Position numbers and translations under genes: made by a program. A DNA stretch of 64,000 nt from Brachionus koreanus (taxonomy: Eukaryota > Rotifera > Eurotatoria > Ploima > Brachionidae), in assembly GCA_016987375.1 (NCBI GenBank), contig PJRA01000297.1, positions 565,478 to 629,477 on the forward strand. Direction: 5' to 3'. Within the stretch, counting starts at the first letter, position 1, and every line of letters starts with the position of its first letter. Below, piece by piece: positions 25,188 to 36,971 of the stretch. The notes beneath the pieces were generated by a model. It made no database searches and had not been told where the DNA came from. It saw only the letters and a list, made by a program, of their open reading frames with translations.

Positions 25188-27566
25188 TTAAAAAAAGGGA
25201 TTAAAAAATTCCTTAAATTTTTTAGAAAAATTTTTAAATTTTACCCAAAAAAAAAATTTTACTGATTCTTGAAAATGCGAGTTATAGAAATAGAGCATTA
25301 AAAATGATAAAGACAAAGAAGACAAATAAAGAAATAAATGAAGTTCTTCCAAAGCTTCCAAAATACTGCCTCGCGAAATAAAATAAAAGTAGATGTAAAT
25401 TTTCAAATTACTCTTTTTGAATAAGTACAATATTGAATCTCTATTTAAGTAGATGATGTTGAAAATTTCGGGTGTTCTTAATACCAGATTAATACTCAAA
25501 TTAATTATTATCATGCTAAAGACTTTAAGATGCAATGATTTAGAATATTTATTTTCTAGATGTTGAGATTTAAGAAATATTTTTCTTCTTTTAAGATTAG
25601 TGCACAAATTTCTGATCAAAATGATATCTAGTGCAAAGCTGAAAAATAGAAATACAACTGTATTCACCAAATGTATCAATAAAGTAAAAAAATCAATTAG
25701 AATATCTATGTAGTATTTCTCAAGCAAAACAGAAGAGTAGCTTAGGTGAATTGGAAAATCGTTATACAAGTCAAAGTAGTTAATTTCAAAAGAAAAAAGT
25801 TTTACTAAACACAGCAGAATACTACAAACAAACCCCGCCAAAGTTAGCATGAATGGGTCTTTTGATTTTATGTAATTATACAATTTTTTTTCGTCAATAT
25901 CAATAATTAAACATCTAAGCATCAAAAATATTAAGAAAGAAAAATTTGAATTGAATTTAAAAACGTTTAGAAAAAATTCGTGAAAAATTATTTTGAAATA
26001 TTGAGCGTAAACACTTTGATAAGTTCCGTTTCTTATACACATCTCTAATAGCAATCTAATCACTTCAATTGAGCAAATTAAACAATTGAATATTGCATTT
26101 ACATTAATAAAATAGATTTGTTGAGAAATAAAAAGAGATTTTTTTCGTATATAATATTTTTTTGTAAAAATAATGGTAAATGCATTTAGAATGAAACTAG
26201 CAACACATGAAAACGGGATTAGAACATAATCAAGCAAGAATTTGAAATAAAAAACATAGAAGCTAATTTCCATAGCACTTATGTCAACTTTATTTTTTTT
26301 AATTTCTTCAAATAAGCATCTTGTTATTCTCAGATCAAAATTGCACTCATTCAAATAGTAATTGATTTTTGTCTTTTCCAAATACTCATTAAAAGTCTTT
26401 TCATTAGAAACAAACAATGCAAAAATTATTGTTCTGTACGTAAGCCAAAATTGAGTGCATGTTTGGAACAAATTATCGAAGGTGATTTCATTTATGTAAA
26501 ATAAGACTAGTTGATCAAAAGGAAAATCTTTATACAAGCAGAAAACCTCATCAGGAAAGGTGTTTTTAAAATAGATCAATGGTTCTGATGATGTATAGTC
26601 AACATAATCACTATAATTAAAGGATACCGAAATTAAGAAAATTTTTGGTAAATTTTCTTTTAAATGAGTTAAATTTTTTTAATTGATTTTTATATTTGAA
26701 TTAATTGACCTAGTCCATTTGATTCCAATTGAGTGCGTGATTTGGCGAAAATTTTGTCCATCTAAAAAAAATCGCTTTAGAAATTTAAAGCTTTCAAATA
26801 AATTAGGCTGAATGAAGTCAATTGAACCAACAATTCTCAATTCGGCTAAATTTTTAAATACTTGTGAATTTAAAATATCTTCGTTTAGCTTTAGTTTAAT
26901 TGCTTGGTTGATCAAAAGTTTGTCTATTTTACAATTGATGATGGTCGAATTATCTCTAAAAAACATAAATGATTTTTTAGCGTAGAAAGTATCCAAAAAC
27001 GGCGATAAAGCAAATGAGTCAAGAACCACATTGTCAAAAACAATGGGACAAATTTTAAAGTCTACAAAATATTTCTTCAAAAATATTAACTTTAATTCAT
27101 ATCTATTGAATATAGAATAAATATTCCTATTTTTAATTTCATCGCATGATCTTAAAATTCTGTTTTCATATTTGAAGAAAAATCTAGAATCATAAAAGGC
27201 AAAATTTAAAATGGCTTTTTTTGGAGCTGATTTGAATTCTTCAATTTGTATACCATTTAATCTGCTAAATACCAAAGTTGTGTCTGTCGATTTGCCTATT
27301 ACATTGTTTAATTCAATTATTTTTTCCAAATCAATATTGGGATGTAGTGCTCTATTTTTGTTTACCAGCACAAAAAATTCATTTAATGATGAAACATTAT
27401 GAAAGCATCTATTATAAATTGATATTTTCGGAATGAGATCAACATTTTTTATGACCACATTTTTTGTTTTTATTAGAAAGTAAGTGTCTTTACTAATCGA
27501 ACAATATTTGTTTAATTTTACAATTGTAATTAAAGAAAATAGGATAATCGGTTCATATAAGAACAT
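25188..27566 (-). CDS. Seven-transmembrane receptor-like protein with large ectodomain, one in-frame stop
   Basis: A single frame of 793 codons runs from ATG 27566 to 25188, broken only by a TAA at 26681-26679 (codon 296). The first part has a hydrophobic N-terminus and an ectodomain with weak leucine-rich-repeat-like periodicity (LKLNEDILNSQVFKNLAELR). The C-terminal part has about seven hydrophobic segments (YVLIPFSCVASFILNAFTII through the final LFLYLSSLSLSFLMLYFYN). Architecture and spacing match the plus-strand gene at 34503-36971, so the two are paralogs of a divergent lineage-specific receptor family; no ligand can be named. An alternative 99-base intron (donor near 26696, acceptor ATTATAG) would keep frame and remove the stop. 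However, the sequence around the stop (NSNIKIN) aligns with the paralog (QPNVHLN), which argues it is exonic. Probably a recent pseudogene or a stop allele. Confidence 0.6.
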
Positions 27567-29620
27567 AATTCATAAATTTTTTATCAAAAATTTATTTTGT
27601 TTTTAGTAAGAAATTTCTTTCTATTCACAAATATATATATTTTAAAATAAAAACAAATTTTTGAAATGTGACTTTTTCACATGGGAATCAAAAAACGATC
27701 TTATTAAACTAAAAAATCAATTATTAAATGCGTTAGTATGCACTTAATCACATAATTTTCTTATTGAATTCGATTCCATTTAAGATTTTAAAATTTATTT
27801 ATCTAAAATTTTAGGATTATTTAAACAGTATAGTAAACCCTAGCGAAATATGCCAAATGGAGTTAATCATAAGTTCTTGATTTTACTGAATTGAGAGGAG
27901 ACGATCAATCAATAAAATTAGAGAATAGAATTACATAAAGCAGGCAATATATTGATTTTGAGTCATTGCTAGAAAAAAAAGGACATTGAGCTGATCTCAA
28001 TAGAACGCTAATTTTAAGTGTATATATTTTGTGTTCTATTGCCTGGAAATGGTCTAATCAAATTGACATCAATCAAAAGCTCCTGAAATTTTTTTGATTC
28101 TTGATCCTACCAATTCAGTTCCTTTTTTCAGTCATTCAATTTCCAGAAATTTTATTTAATCTTTAGCCAATTGACTTGATAGTTTTATTTACTTTTGTTG
28201 AATAATTAAAAAAAAAAAACTTGCTTTATCTATAATCATTTTTAGTATTAATTTTTAACCAAGTTTCAAAAAAAAACAAATTTGAAGTAAATATTATCCA
28301 ATTTGGAAAAAAAATTAATTAAGTTTTTATTTAAGAAAAATATCATAAAAAGGTATAAGATATGAGGCATTAAAAAAATCACTGCAGCAGCCTTGATTGG
28401 CATTTCTGTCTAATTTCATCAGCTTGATTATAAGGGTTTAGTCATTTGTCAAACGTGATTCTCAGGAATTTGATGGATTTTGAATAAGACAGGATTTTAC
28501 AAAAGAAAGAGAGCTTTAATTTTGGATTTCGATTACTTTTGGAAAATATTATAGAAGAGGATTTTTCTATTGAATTTTTCATCTGCCATTTACAAAGCCA
28601 AGGTTCAAGTTCGCTTAAGGATTTATTAATTTGAAAGCTTAATTCAAATGTTTAAAGTTAAAAAAAAATATTTATCAGGTCAAATTCTCATTTAATTTCC
28701 ACTCACTTTTTCAAACAAAAGTACGAAGCCATCCATTCAAAATAAAAAAAAAAAAGATAATCAAAAATTACGACAACTATACCACTTCCTCAAAAACCGT
28801 GTTGAAGATGTTACTAGTGTGACACCAGCTTTCAACTTTATTTTAAAAATATATATTTTTAAATTGAATGTTATTAAAATATAAATTTACAATGCTAAAA
28901 AAATTAATAATGCTTGCTATATTATTAAAGCACGTTTAAAATATTTAATTGCTATTCCAAATAATACTCTAATACTCATTTAAATATAAATGATTTCATT
29001 TTAATCAATAAACTAATTCAAATACTTAGATGAGTTTTTTTTTGTGTAATATTTAATGTTTAACAATGAATAAATGTTTAAAAAAAGCTAAAATAATTTG
29101 GCTTTATATTTTTTTTTAGATTTACATTTAATAGAGGAAAATTGTAAGTCTTAAAAATATTTAATTAAAGGCTTTAAATTTTAAATAAAGCACGTTATTT
29201 TAATTATTGTTATAATCCTAAGCCATCAATTCGGAAGCCAAGCTCAGAAGTTCTTTGTTTATTGTTTCCTCATAAAGAAAACAAAAAAACAAATAATTTA
29301 CCAACTAAGTTAAAAATAAAGCTCCCAAAACAACTTGATAAAGCTTCAAGCTCATGAATTATGCATGTCCCGAATGTTTCGAGTCTTAAAAACATGCTCA
29401 ACAATAGAAGCTTAAATTTTTTAAAATATCGACAAAATATCTCCAAGTATAAGCTAATCAGTTAAAAAGCTAGTTTTTGAAAAAAAAAGTTTTTAGCTAT
29501 TTACATTAACACCTGTAACTAAGGTATGACTGCTTTTTTTGAGGAAAATTAAGAAATTAAATTTAGCACAATTAATTAAATTATTTATTTTATTTTAATT
29601 TTGATTTCAAATTAAAAAAA
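27567..29620. other. Intergenic, 2 kb, LINE debris only
   Basis: AT-rich with no gene. A minus-strand LINE trace lies near 28380-28480 and is listed separately. The patch to about 28620 may be more of the same decayed element. Confidence 0.4.
28380..28480 (-). pseudogene. LINE reverse-transcriptase C-terminal trace
   Basis: Minus-strand frames give LRITFDK and, after a frame change, ADEIRQKCQSRLLQ. These fit the LG(I/V)xFD...H...I..KC..RL block downstream of the polymerase domain in Jockey/CR1-type LINEs. It is frameshifted and very short, so the call is tentative. Confidence 0.3.
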
Positions 29621-30519
29621 ATGGATGCTAAAAGCAATGAGAAAGACAAAAGGCTGATTATTTATCCTAAAGTATTTAGGATAAGTCTCACTTTGATTAA
29701 GATCCAAAATGATGAAATATCTGTATGCAAAAATGTATCGATTTTATACAAAAAAAATTATTTAATTTAATTTTGACTTTTTTTAAAAAAGTATCCCATT
29801 GAATTGACTGAAGAGACAGCTAATGCTATAGAAATTAAAAAAATTCTCTCTTCAAAGCATGGATTTACAAATTCAACTCTTCTTGACTGCAGTTTTGAAG
29901 TAATCAAAGATAAATGCTCAAACAGAGGTGAACTATTTTGGAATCGGCGGTTCAAGTTTTACTTTGTCAACCGAGCCGAGTGGAACGGATTTATAGAAAG
30001 AGTAAATAATGTAAGACTTAAAAAAGTTAATCATCCAGTGCAAGTAGACAACTCAGTGCGACCGAAAACATCCTATTTTCCAGTCACAATGCCGAGAACT
30101 TTTCGCCGAAGTTTTACCTTACTAAAAATCCAAAATGATCAAATTTGGACCTATAAAAATGTAAGATTTAAGAAAAGAAAAAAATTTACTCAAATTTTTT
30201 TTAGCTGCCGTTCAATTTAACAGAGTACACTGCTAATTTGGAATACATTAAAAATGTGATGAAAAGTGAATATGGAATTGAAGATCCGGTTGTTTTGGAT
30301 CGAAAATACAAAGAGATCCGAGACCATTCAACGACAAGAGGAGAAAAATTTTGGAATACAAATAATGTTTTTTATTTTATAAGTAGAAATGAGTGGGAAA
30401 ATTTTTACAGTGAACCTGAATGTAAATTTCATCAAATTAAGTATAAAAAAGTAAATCACACTACTTATTTTGATATGATGAGACCAACTTATTTCAAGAG
30501 CAAAGAGAGCCATTTCTAA
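29621..30519 (+). CDS. Uncharacterised protein with two copies of an unrecognised ~90-residue domain
   Basis: Three exons (29621-29734, 29792-30160, 30205-30519) join in phase 0 through introns of 57 and 44 bases, giving 265 residues. The protein contains the same unit twice: TLIKIQNDEISVCKN, then YPIELTEETANAIEIKKIL and NRGELFWNRRFKFYFVNRAE; and TLLKIQNDQIWTYKN, then LPFNLTEYTANLEYIKNVM and TRGEKFWNTNNVFYFISRNE. Both introns fall at the same point, right after the KN of each unit, so domain and intron were duplicated together. Each unit is followed by a KKVNH motif and an RP(T/K) motif. There is no signal peptide or membrane segment, so a cytosolic or nuclear protein is likely. The pattern of short strands and one helix is loosely reminiscent of a ubiquitin-like fold; that is a guess. 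I do not recognise the family. Confidence 0.7.
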
Positions 30520-31056
30520 ATAAAAGAAAAATATTAATTTTTTTAAGTTTTATTTTTAATCATGTTGAAAGCTAATTTTTTTTTAGAATTTAAAATAAAA
30601 TTTAATAAGTTTCAAAAATAAATCGAACGAAAAGTTTAGTTTTACCTTTAAATATTTTGAATTATTTTTCAAACTCATGTAATAATAGAATCATATAATT
30701 AATAAATAAAAATAATCTAATAATAAGCATTTTTTTTAAATAAATTTAATTCTAATGAAATGGTTTATAATCTTGATTAATATAAGATTGTATCACAATT
30801 AATTTACAGTTCGTTTCTAAACAAAATAGACAGTTTTTAGAGCATTGCTTAAGCAGCTTTAGAGCATGTTGTAGAGCTTATAGATAAGATTAGATAAAAA
30901 GAAAAATATTAAGGCAGGTCCTATAATATATGACATACCGATGCTCCTTCAGATTAAAAACAATAAAAATTTAAAATCAAAATAGAATAAAATAAAATGT
31001 ACTGAGTATAATCTAAAAAGGAAAATTATTCTTGAGTATAAAAACGCATTTACGCT
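30520..31056. other. Intergenic, no gene seen
   Basis: AT-rich sequence between the duplicated-domain gene and the retrotransposon insertion; nothing is supported. Confidence 0.5.
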
Positions 31057-31069
31057 GTCCGAGAATGAT

Positions 31070-32457
31070 TTTTTTTTTATACTCCTTGTGGAGCATAGGG
31101 TCATTACATTTGATTTCCACTCAAGTCGATCTTTTGCCTTCACCCTTGCTTCTCCCCATGTCATTCCCATTTCGGCGAGCTCTTTCATGATTGTTGANNN
31201 NNNNNNNNNNNNNNNNNNNNNNNNNNNNNNNNNNNNNNNNNNNNNNNNNNNNNNNNNNNNNNNNNNNNNNNNNNNNNNNNNNNNNNNNNNNNNNNNNNNN
31301 NNNNNNNNNNNNNNNNNNNNNNNNNNNNNNNNNNNNNNNNNNNNNNNNNNNNNNNNNNNNNNNNNNNNNNNNNNNNNNNNNNNNNNNNNNNNNNNNNNNN
31401 NNNNNNNNNNNNNNNNNNNNNNNNNNNNNNNNNNNNNNNNNNNNNNNNNNNNNNNNNNNNNNNNNNNNNNNNNNNNNNNNNNNNNNNNNNNNNNNNNNNN
31501 NNNNNNNNNNNNNNNNNNNNNNNNNNNNNNNNNNNNNNNNNNNNNNNNNNNNNNNNNNNNNNNNNNNNNNNNNNNNNNNNNNNNNNNNNNNNNNNNNNNN
31601 NNNNNNNNNNNNNNNNNNNNNNNNNNNNNNNNNNNNNNNNNNNNNNNNNNNNNNNNNNNNNNNNNNNNNNNNNNNNNNNNNNNNNNNNNNNNNNNNNNNN
31701 NNNNNNNNNNNNNNNNNNNNNNNNNNNNNNNNNNNNNNNNNNNNNNNNNNNNNNNNNNNNNNNNNNNNNNNNTGTTCGCCAAATCTTGTGTTTTCATATG
31801 CATATGTTCTTCTGTACTAGATATTAACACCAAATCATCCGCAAAGTCTAAGTCTTCAAGTTTGGTTGTTAAACCCCATTGTATACCCCTGGCATTTATT
31901 GTTGTTTCCTTCATTACATAATCAATCACTATTAGGAATAGTGTTGGAGAGAGAACGCACCCTTGACTGACTCCTGTACAAACTTTGAAGCTCTCAGAAT
32001 ACCCTTTTTCCAGAATCACACTACACTCGAATTTCTCGTAGAAGAGTTTTATCAAGTTAACTATTCTGTGGTAGGCCATATGATCTTAAAATGGCCCAAA
32101 GGGTTTCTCTGTGTATGCTGTCAAAGGCTTTTTTGAAGTCAATGAAGTTAAGATACAAGGGGCTGTTCCATTCGATACTTTGCTCTATGATGTTCCTAAG
32201 TGCAAATATCTGGTCTATGCATCCTCTCCCTCGTCTAAATCCTGCTTGTTCTTCTCTGAGTGTACCATCCAAAGAGTTTCTGATTCTTTCCAGAATTATG
32301 CTGCAGAACGCCTTGCTTGCTATTGGTAGCAGTGTTATTCCTCTCCAATTATCACAGATCATTTTGTTTCCTTTCTTAGGAAATTTCACTATCAGGCCTT
32401 TTGACCAGTCCTCTGGTATAATTTCTTGTCGCCATATTCTGCTGAAGAGATCGTGTA
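31070..32457 (-). mobile_element. 5'-truncated non-LTR retrotransposon (RTE-like LINE) with 13-bp target duplication
   Basis: Minus-strand reverse transcriptase blocks: KGNKMICDNWRGITLLPIAS, EEQAGFRRGRGCIDQIFALR, LNFIDFKKAFDSIHRETLW, GVSQGCVLSPTLFLIVIDYV, LEDLDFADDLVLIS (FADD catalytic box). After an assembly gap (31198-31772) comes the C-terminal MGMTWGEARVKAKDRLEWKS. A one-base frameshift near 32070 splits the frame. The 3' end has a short A-rich tail (T-run at 31070-31079 on the plus strand). Identical 13-mers GTCCGAGAATGAT flank it at 31057-31069 and 32458-32470: the target-site duplication of target-primed reverse transcription. The endonuclease and N-terminal part are missing through 5' truncation. 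The RTE assignment comes from motif similarity only. Inactive. Confidence 0.88.
31198..31772. other. Assembly gap (575 Ns) inside the LINE
   Basis: Unresolved bases. Any frame reading through it is meaningless. Confidence 1.
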
Positions 32458-32470
32458 GTCCGAGAATGAT

Positions 32471-33169
32471 ACTGGTTAAAAAAACTTTACCCAGAATGTA
32501 GTTAAAATAGGAAGCACTCAGCCGATAACAGATGAAAGCAAAGACTCTATCCCTACCTCAAATTGCGTACGAATAATTTAATTTTTAAAATAAAATTTTA
32601 AGCTTTTTTCTAGAAAAGTTTGAAAACTAATAAAATTTCATGTGGACATACTGATTTTTTAATTAATTTTGAGCCCTGTAGAAAATTTTTTGGCGGTTGG
32701 AAACTTTTAGACCTCTTTCATTAAATTCCAATATCAATTTTAAACTAAATTCAATTTTACTTTTAGCCTTAAATTATCAGGTATTTCATAGATTTCTGGT
32801 CGTTGACCATTTACTTGTAACATCAAAGAACTAACTTCAAACCATATTTTATGCTCTTTCCATTTCAACCTCTACTTGACAATCAAGCAAAAATAATTTA
32901 AAAAAATTAAAAATTTTTACATAATATCTAAAATAATCAGCACAATGATCACGAAAAAGATGATGATGCTGAAGAGAGAGTTGAACCATATTCTTCACAA
33001 GCATTCAGATTAGATAAGACCCTACATCTAGCAATAAAAAACTCTCCACTGAATTTAATTCTTTAATTCTTAGACTCAAGGGTTTGGGATTAGTAACAAT
33101 ACTGTAATGACATTCGAGGTCTTCTAAGTTTAAAGTTCCATTCTAAGTTCTGTATACCAAAGCTACAAA
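32471..33169. other. Intergenic, no gene seen
   Basis: Nothing is supported in this stretch; it leads into a Tc1 remnant. Confidence 0.45.
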
Positions 33170-33535
33170 ACGGTGGAGCTGGTGCATTTCTTAAAAAGGC
33201 AATGCAGGTATATACAAGAGGAATTAATCAATTTGTCTATAACAACACCTTGGAAAACAATCATTTACCATCTGTTGAACTCCTATTTAAGCCAAATGAC
33301 CCTTGGTTTTTCAGCTAGATGGCGCCTCGGTACATACTGCTTACTAACTGAGCGACTGGTTCAAAGAACAGAACATTGAGGTTCTGCTATAGTGTGCCCG
33401 TTCACCAGATCTCAATTCAATCGAGAACTTATGGTCATACATATATTAGATGCAAAATTGGTAGACACTAAAGTAATACCAAAAAGAATTTTGGCTTTTT
33501 ATAACGCTAAAGGCGGTCACTTCAAATATTAAATT
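33170..33535 (+). pseudogene. Tc1/mariner transposase remnant
   Basis: Plus-strand frames give FQLDGASVHTAY, a stop, LSDWFKEQNIEVLL, a stop, then CARSPDLNSIENLWSYI, and finally AKGGHFKY. This is the second Asp and the terminal Asp/Glu part of the DDE catalytic domain (DGA.vHtA, SPDLN.iENLW) plus the usual AKGGHTKY-like C-terminus of Tc1 proteins. Several stops and frame changes make it non-functional, and the N-terminal DNA-binding half is not visible. Confidence 0.8.
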
Positions 33536-34502
33536 GTAAAAATTTAATTTATTTTTTTTCCAATTCATTGTATCTATTTTCTTTTTTTTTAGTTTTTATT
33601 TAAGATAATTTTTATTTTTTGCTTTTACAATTTTCGAGTAATGACAAATAAGAAATAAAAAAAAAGCGCATTTTCTTTTTTTTCCAACCTACGTATAAAT
33701 AATTATAGAGGTTAACAAAAAAAAGCAGACTAACAGCTTATTTTAATGGCGTGACATATTTTTTTCCAGTTAAACTCAAAATTCGATGAAAGCGTCAATT
33801 TTGAATTTTGATGTTTTTTCTGCTTAATACGAAATTTTGTCAAAATATCAGACAATTTAAAAAAAATATTTCACTACTGACATATTTATTTAAAATCTGA
33901 AACAAATATCAAAAATGCTTGTCATATATATTTTTTTATATCTGACAAATAATCATTATATCAATTTGAATTAATTTTTTCAAAAAATTTTGTGCAATTG
34001 GTCAGTAATTGATTTTAGGGGTCTATCTAATCTCTTTTCCCCACTAATACAAAAACCCTATTTGGATTTTCTGAAATTCAAATCCTAATTGAATTAAAAT
34101 TTTTATTTTTTAATAAATAAAAATTACTTAAAATAAAACACGTTAGTGAAACATACTTTGTCGCATTACCATCTTATTTACCTTCTTTTCAATCCAGTAA
34201 ATCAAATCAATGATCTTATTAATAATAAAATATTTTTGACAATTTGTTTTTGATTTAACAGAGCCACTGATTGATATTTTCATTAGAAATCAAGGCCGCT
34301 TTTCATTCCTAATAAAATATTTCAATTAAATTTTAATTGATTTGTTCATTTTAATTGTTTAAATTTTTTAAATTTTGTTTTTCGTTCTGATCATAAAAAT
34401 TAAAAGCTTCTATAAAAAAATTCAATATTTAGAGAATTGAAAATTTAAAGGTTTTTATAGCCTTTAAAAAAAGGAAAAATATTTTCATTATTTTTATTTA
34501 AA
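33536..34502. other. Intergenic, 1 kb, no gene seen
   Basis: AT-rich upstream region of the 7TM receptor-like gene. No repeat or signal could be supported. Confidence 0.5.
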
Positions 34503-36971
34503 ATGAATTTTTTAACAATTCTGTTTTTTATTTTGGTCCAAAAAATAAATGAGACTGAGTGCTCTACATTAATCAACATAAGTTTGACGTCACCAATATC
34601 CTATCATAATTGTGATTACATCAAAAATAACTATTTTAAACAAATTACCAAACTTAATCCCATTCCAAACCATAAGTCTTTAATACTAAAGATAAGGATT
34701 GAAAATTTTTTGTCTTTCGATCAAATAAAATTTGAATGCTTTGATAGTTCAGATATTTCTTTTATTTTTTATTTTGTTCCAAGACGGCAACTTGTTTTGG
34801 ATACCTCATTGAAATTTAATTTTAATGAACCACACAAACGGCGAATATTTAACGAAATATTATTCATCTATTTCTATAATTTGAAAGGTTTTGATGACAT
34901 AGGACAAACTTTTAGCAATGCATTGAATTATTATGATCAGATTAATGTTTACATGTTCTATTCTAATTTTGAAATGTACGCAATTGGTACCAAATTGGAA
35001 AATTGTTCAATTATAGGGAAATTAAATTTAAACTATTTTAAAAATATTTCTCATCTTTTTTTCACATTTTCAACCAAATACAGCTTAAATACTTGTCCAC
35101 AAGTGTTTAAACATGTTAATTTTACTCGATTGATTTTTCATGGAATTAGTGAGTCTTTTCTTAAGAAAAATATGCTTGGATTTAAAGAAATTAATGGAAC
35201 AATTACAAATGAAATTAAAAATATGGAAATTAATTGCTTTAAAGCTAAAATAACCAAGTCTTTATTAAATCCAAATATGTTGAAAAATGTTAATTATTTT
35301 TTCATAAGTGGTTCTGTTGAACTTTTAGATGATGATGTGTTCAAAAACTTGACTAATTTAAGATTTTTATCTTTAAATGTGGATAATTTTCTACAATTTA
35401 GTTCGAAAGGTTTCAAATGGTTCACAAACATTCAGCCAAATGTTCATTTAAATTTAATTATTGATTTTTACCAGCATTTTGTATTTGACGATCAAACTAT
35501 TTGTTTTTTCAAGGATTTTATTGCAAATCATGAAAATTTGATTTATATAACAAATGCTATTGATAATTGTTCATGTACACTAGTTTGGATTTATCAAAAT
35601 TTTCTAGACAATATGACATTTTTGAATGATATTTTTGCAAACGATAAAAATTTATTTTCAAATATATATAGTTATACTCGCCAGTGCGACCTGATCAATA
35701 GAAACTCTTTTAGAGAATGTGATTTTGATTCAAAATTTAATCGATGTGAACAAATAAAATCAATTAAAAAAAAATATAGCAAAAAAGATCTAATTTATCT
35801 ATCAGAATTCTTTAATCTAACAAATATTGTTTTAAACTCTTTATTTTCAATTATTGGAATTGTGACTAATATTTTAAGCACTTAAGTATCTATTTTTTTA
35901 CTAAAAACTAAAAACTCGAAAGTATCTGGATTCTTAAATCAAATGTTTTTATTGTATTCAATTACTAATATTTTTATATTTCTTATAAATATTTTGAATT
36001 TAATGAACAAGTGTGTCTATGTCAATGGAATTTTTTGTTCGACCATAGTACGAAATTATTATGTTCAACTATTTGAGGTTATTTTTGCTCAATTTTTAAT
36101 GAAAATTCTCAAATTTATGTCCAACATTTGCATCACATTTATTTCCATTAATAGACTGGAAAATTTAATGAACAAAAAACACATATTTCAATATTTATAT
36201 TCTAAAAAAATTTTCTTCATCTTATTTTTACTTAGTGTATTTTTGTCTTTAGATAAATTGCTGTCAATAAGCATTAATCATAACTTTTTTGTCCTTTATG
36301 AAGAAGACTATAGAGAATTTCCAAATTCGAATACTTTTCAATTTTTATTTCAAAGAAATTCTTTGAATTACATTAAGTTTAAGTACCATGGAACTTTAGC
36401 ACTTATTTTTTACGTATTTTTCATGATCAATTTTCTCATAAATGACATCTTATTAATTTTGATCACTATCTTTATAGATTTAGTCCTTTTGTTTGTTTTA
36501 AAGAAAAGCATAAAAAAAAAATCCCGTCTTTTTACTAGTGGAAGCGGATCTCAAGCTGAAAAAAATATTAGATATACAGAAAAACGACAAAAATCAATTA
36601 CTATGATAATTATCGTAAATCTTTTAATAATTGTTTTGGCTAAATTGTTTCATTTAAGTGTTTCTATTTTCTATGTTATAGAAAAATTTCGCTTTAAAAA
36701 AAACAAAAATGTATGCGCAACACACAGTCGTTTATGTTCAAACATTCAGCAATTTGGTGAAATGATCTACAACTTTTCAAACATTTACACATTCTATTTA
36801 TTTTTAAGTTTAAACAAAAATTTTAATACCGTGTTTTCTAATTTGCTCAAAACACGATTTTATTCAGAAAAATCAAAAAATAATGGAAAACAATCAAAAG
36901 TTCAAACAAATTTTTTTACTAAGAATATCATCAATAAAAAAGCCTCTCTTGGAATTAAAAATAGTATTTAA
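34503..36971 (+). CDS. Seven-transmembrane receptor-like protein with large ectodomain, one in-frame stop
   Basis: One frame of 823 codons from 34503 to 36971, broken only by TAA at 35883-35885 (codon 461). A signal peptide (MNFLTILFFILVQKINETEC) precedes a roughly 410-residue Cys-containing ectodomain with leucine-rich-repeat-like stretches (DDDVFKNLTNLRFLSLNVDN) and a juxtamembrane Cys cluster (DNCSCTLVWIYQ, RQCDLINRNSF, NRCEQIK). The stop falls inside the first membrane helix, right after GIVTNILST; the frame then continues through the remaining hydrophobic segments to a basic cytoplasmic tail. It is a paralog of the minus-strand gene at 25188-27566. I assign no ligand; the layout resembles large-ectodomain rhodopsin-like receptors, but sequence similarity is too weak to name a family. 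If the stop is real, the product would be a secreted ectodomain. Confidence 0.62.

Noticed and set aside
28595..28625. GGTTCAAGTTC resembling a tRNA B box
   Set aside because: No A box, acceptor stem or anticodon arm can be built around it. I found no tRNA or rRNA gene in the window by eye.
31088..32079. Long open frames across runs of N on both strands (also 53716-54667)
   Set aside because: They are artefacts of translating gap characters; only the non-N parts on the minus strand have LINE similarity.
32091..32501. 136-codon plus-strand frame
   Set aside because: It is antisense to clear reverse transcriptase motifs.
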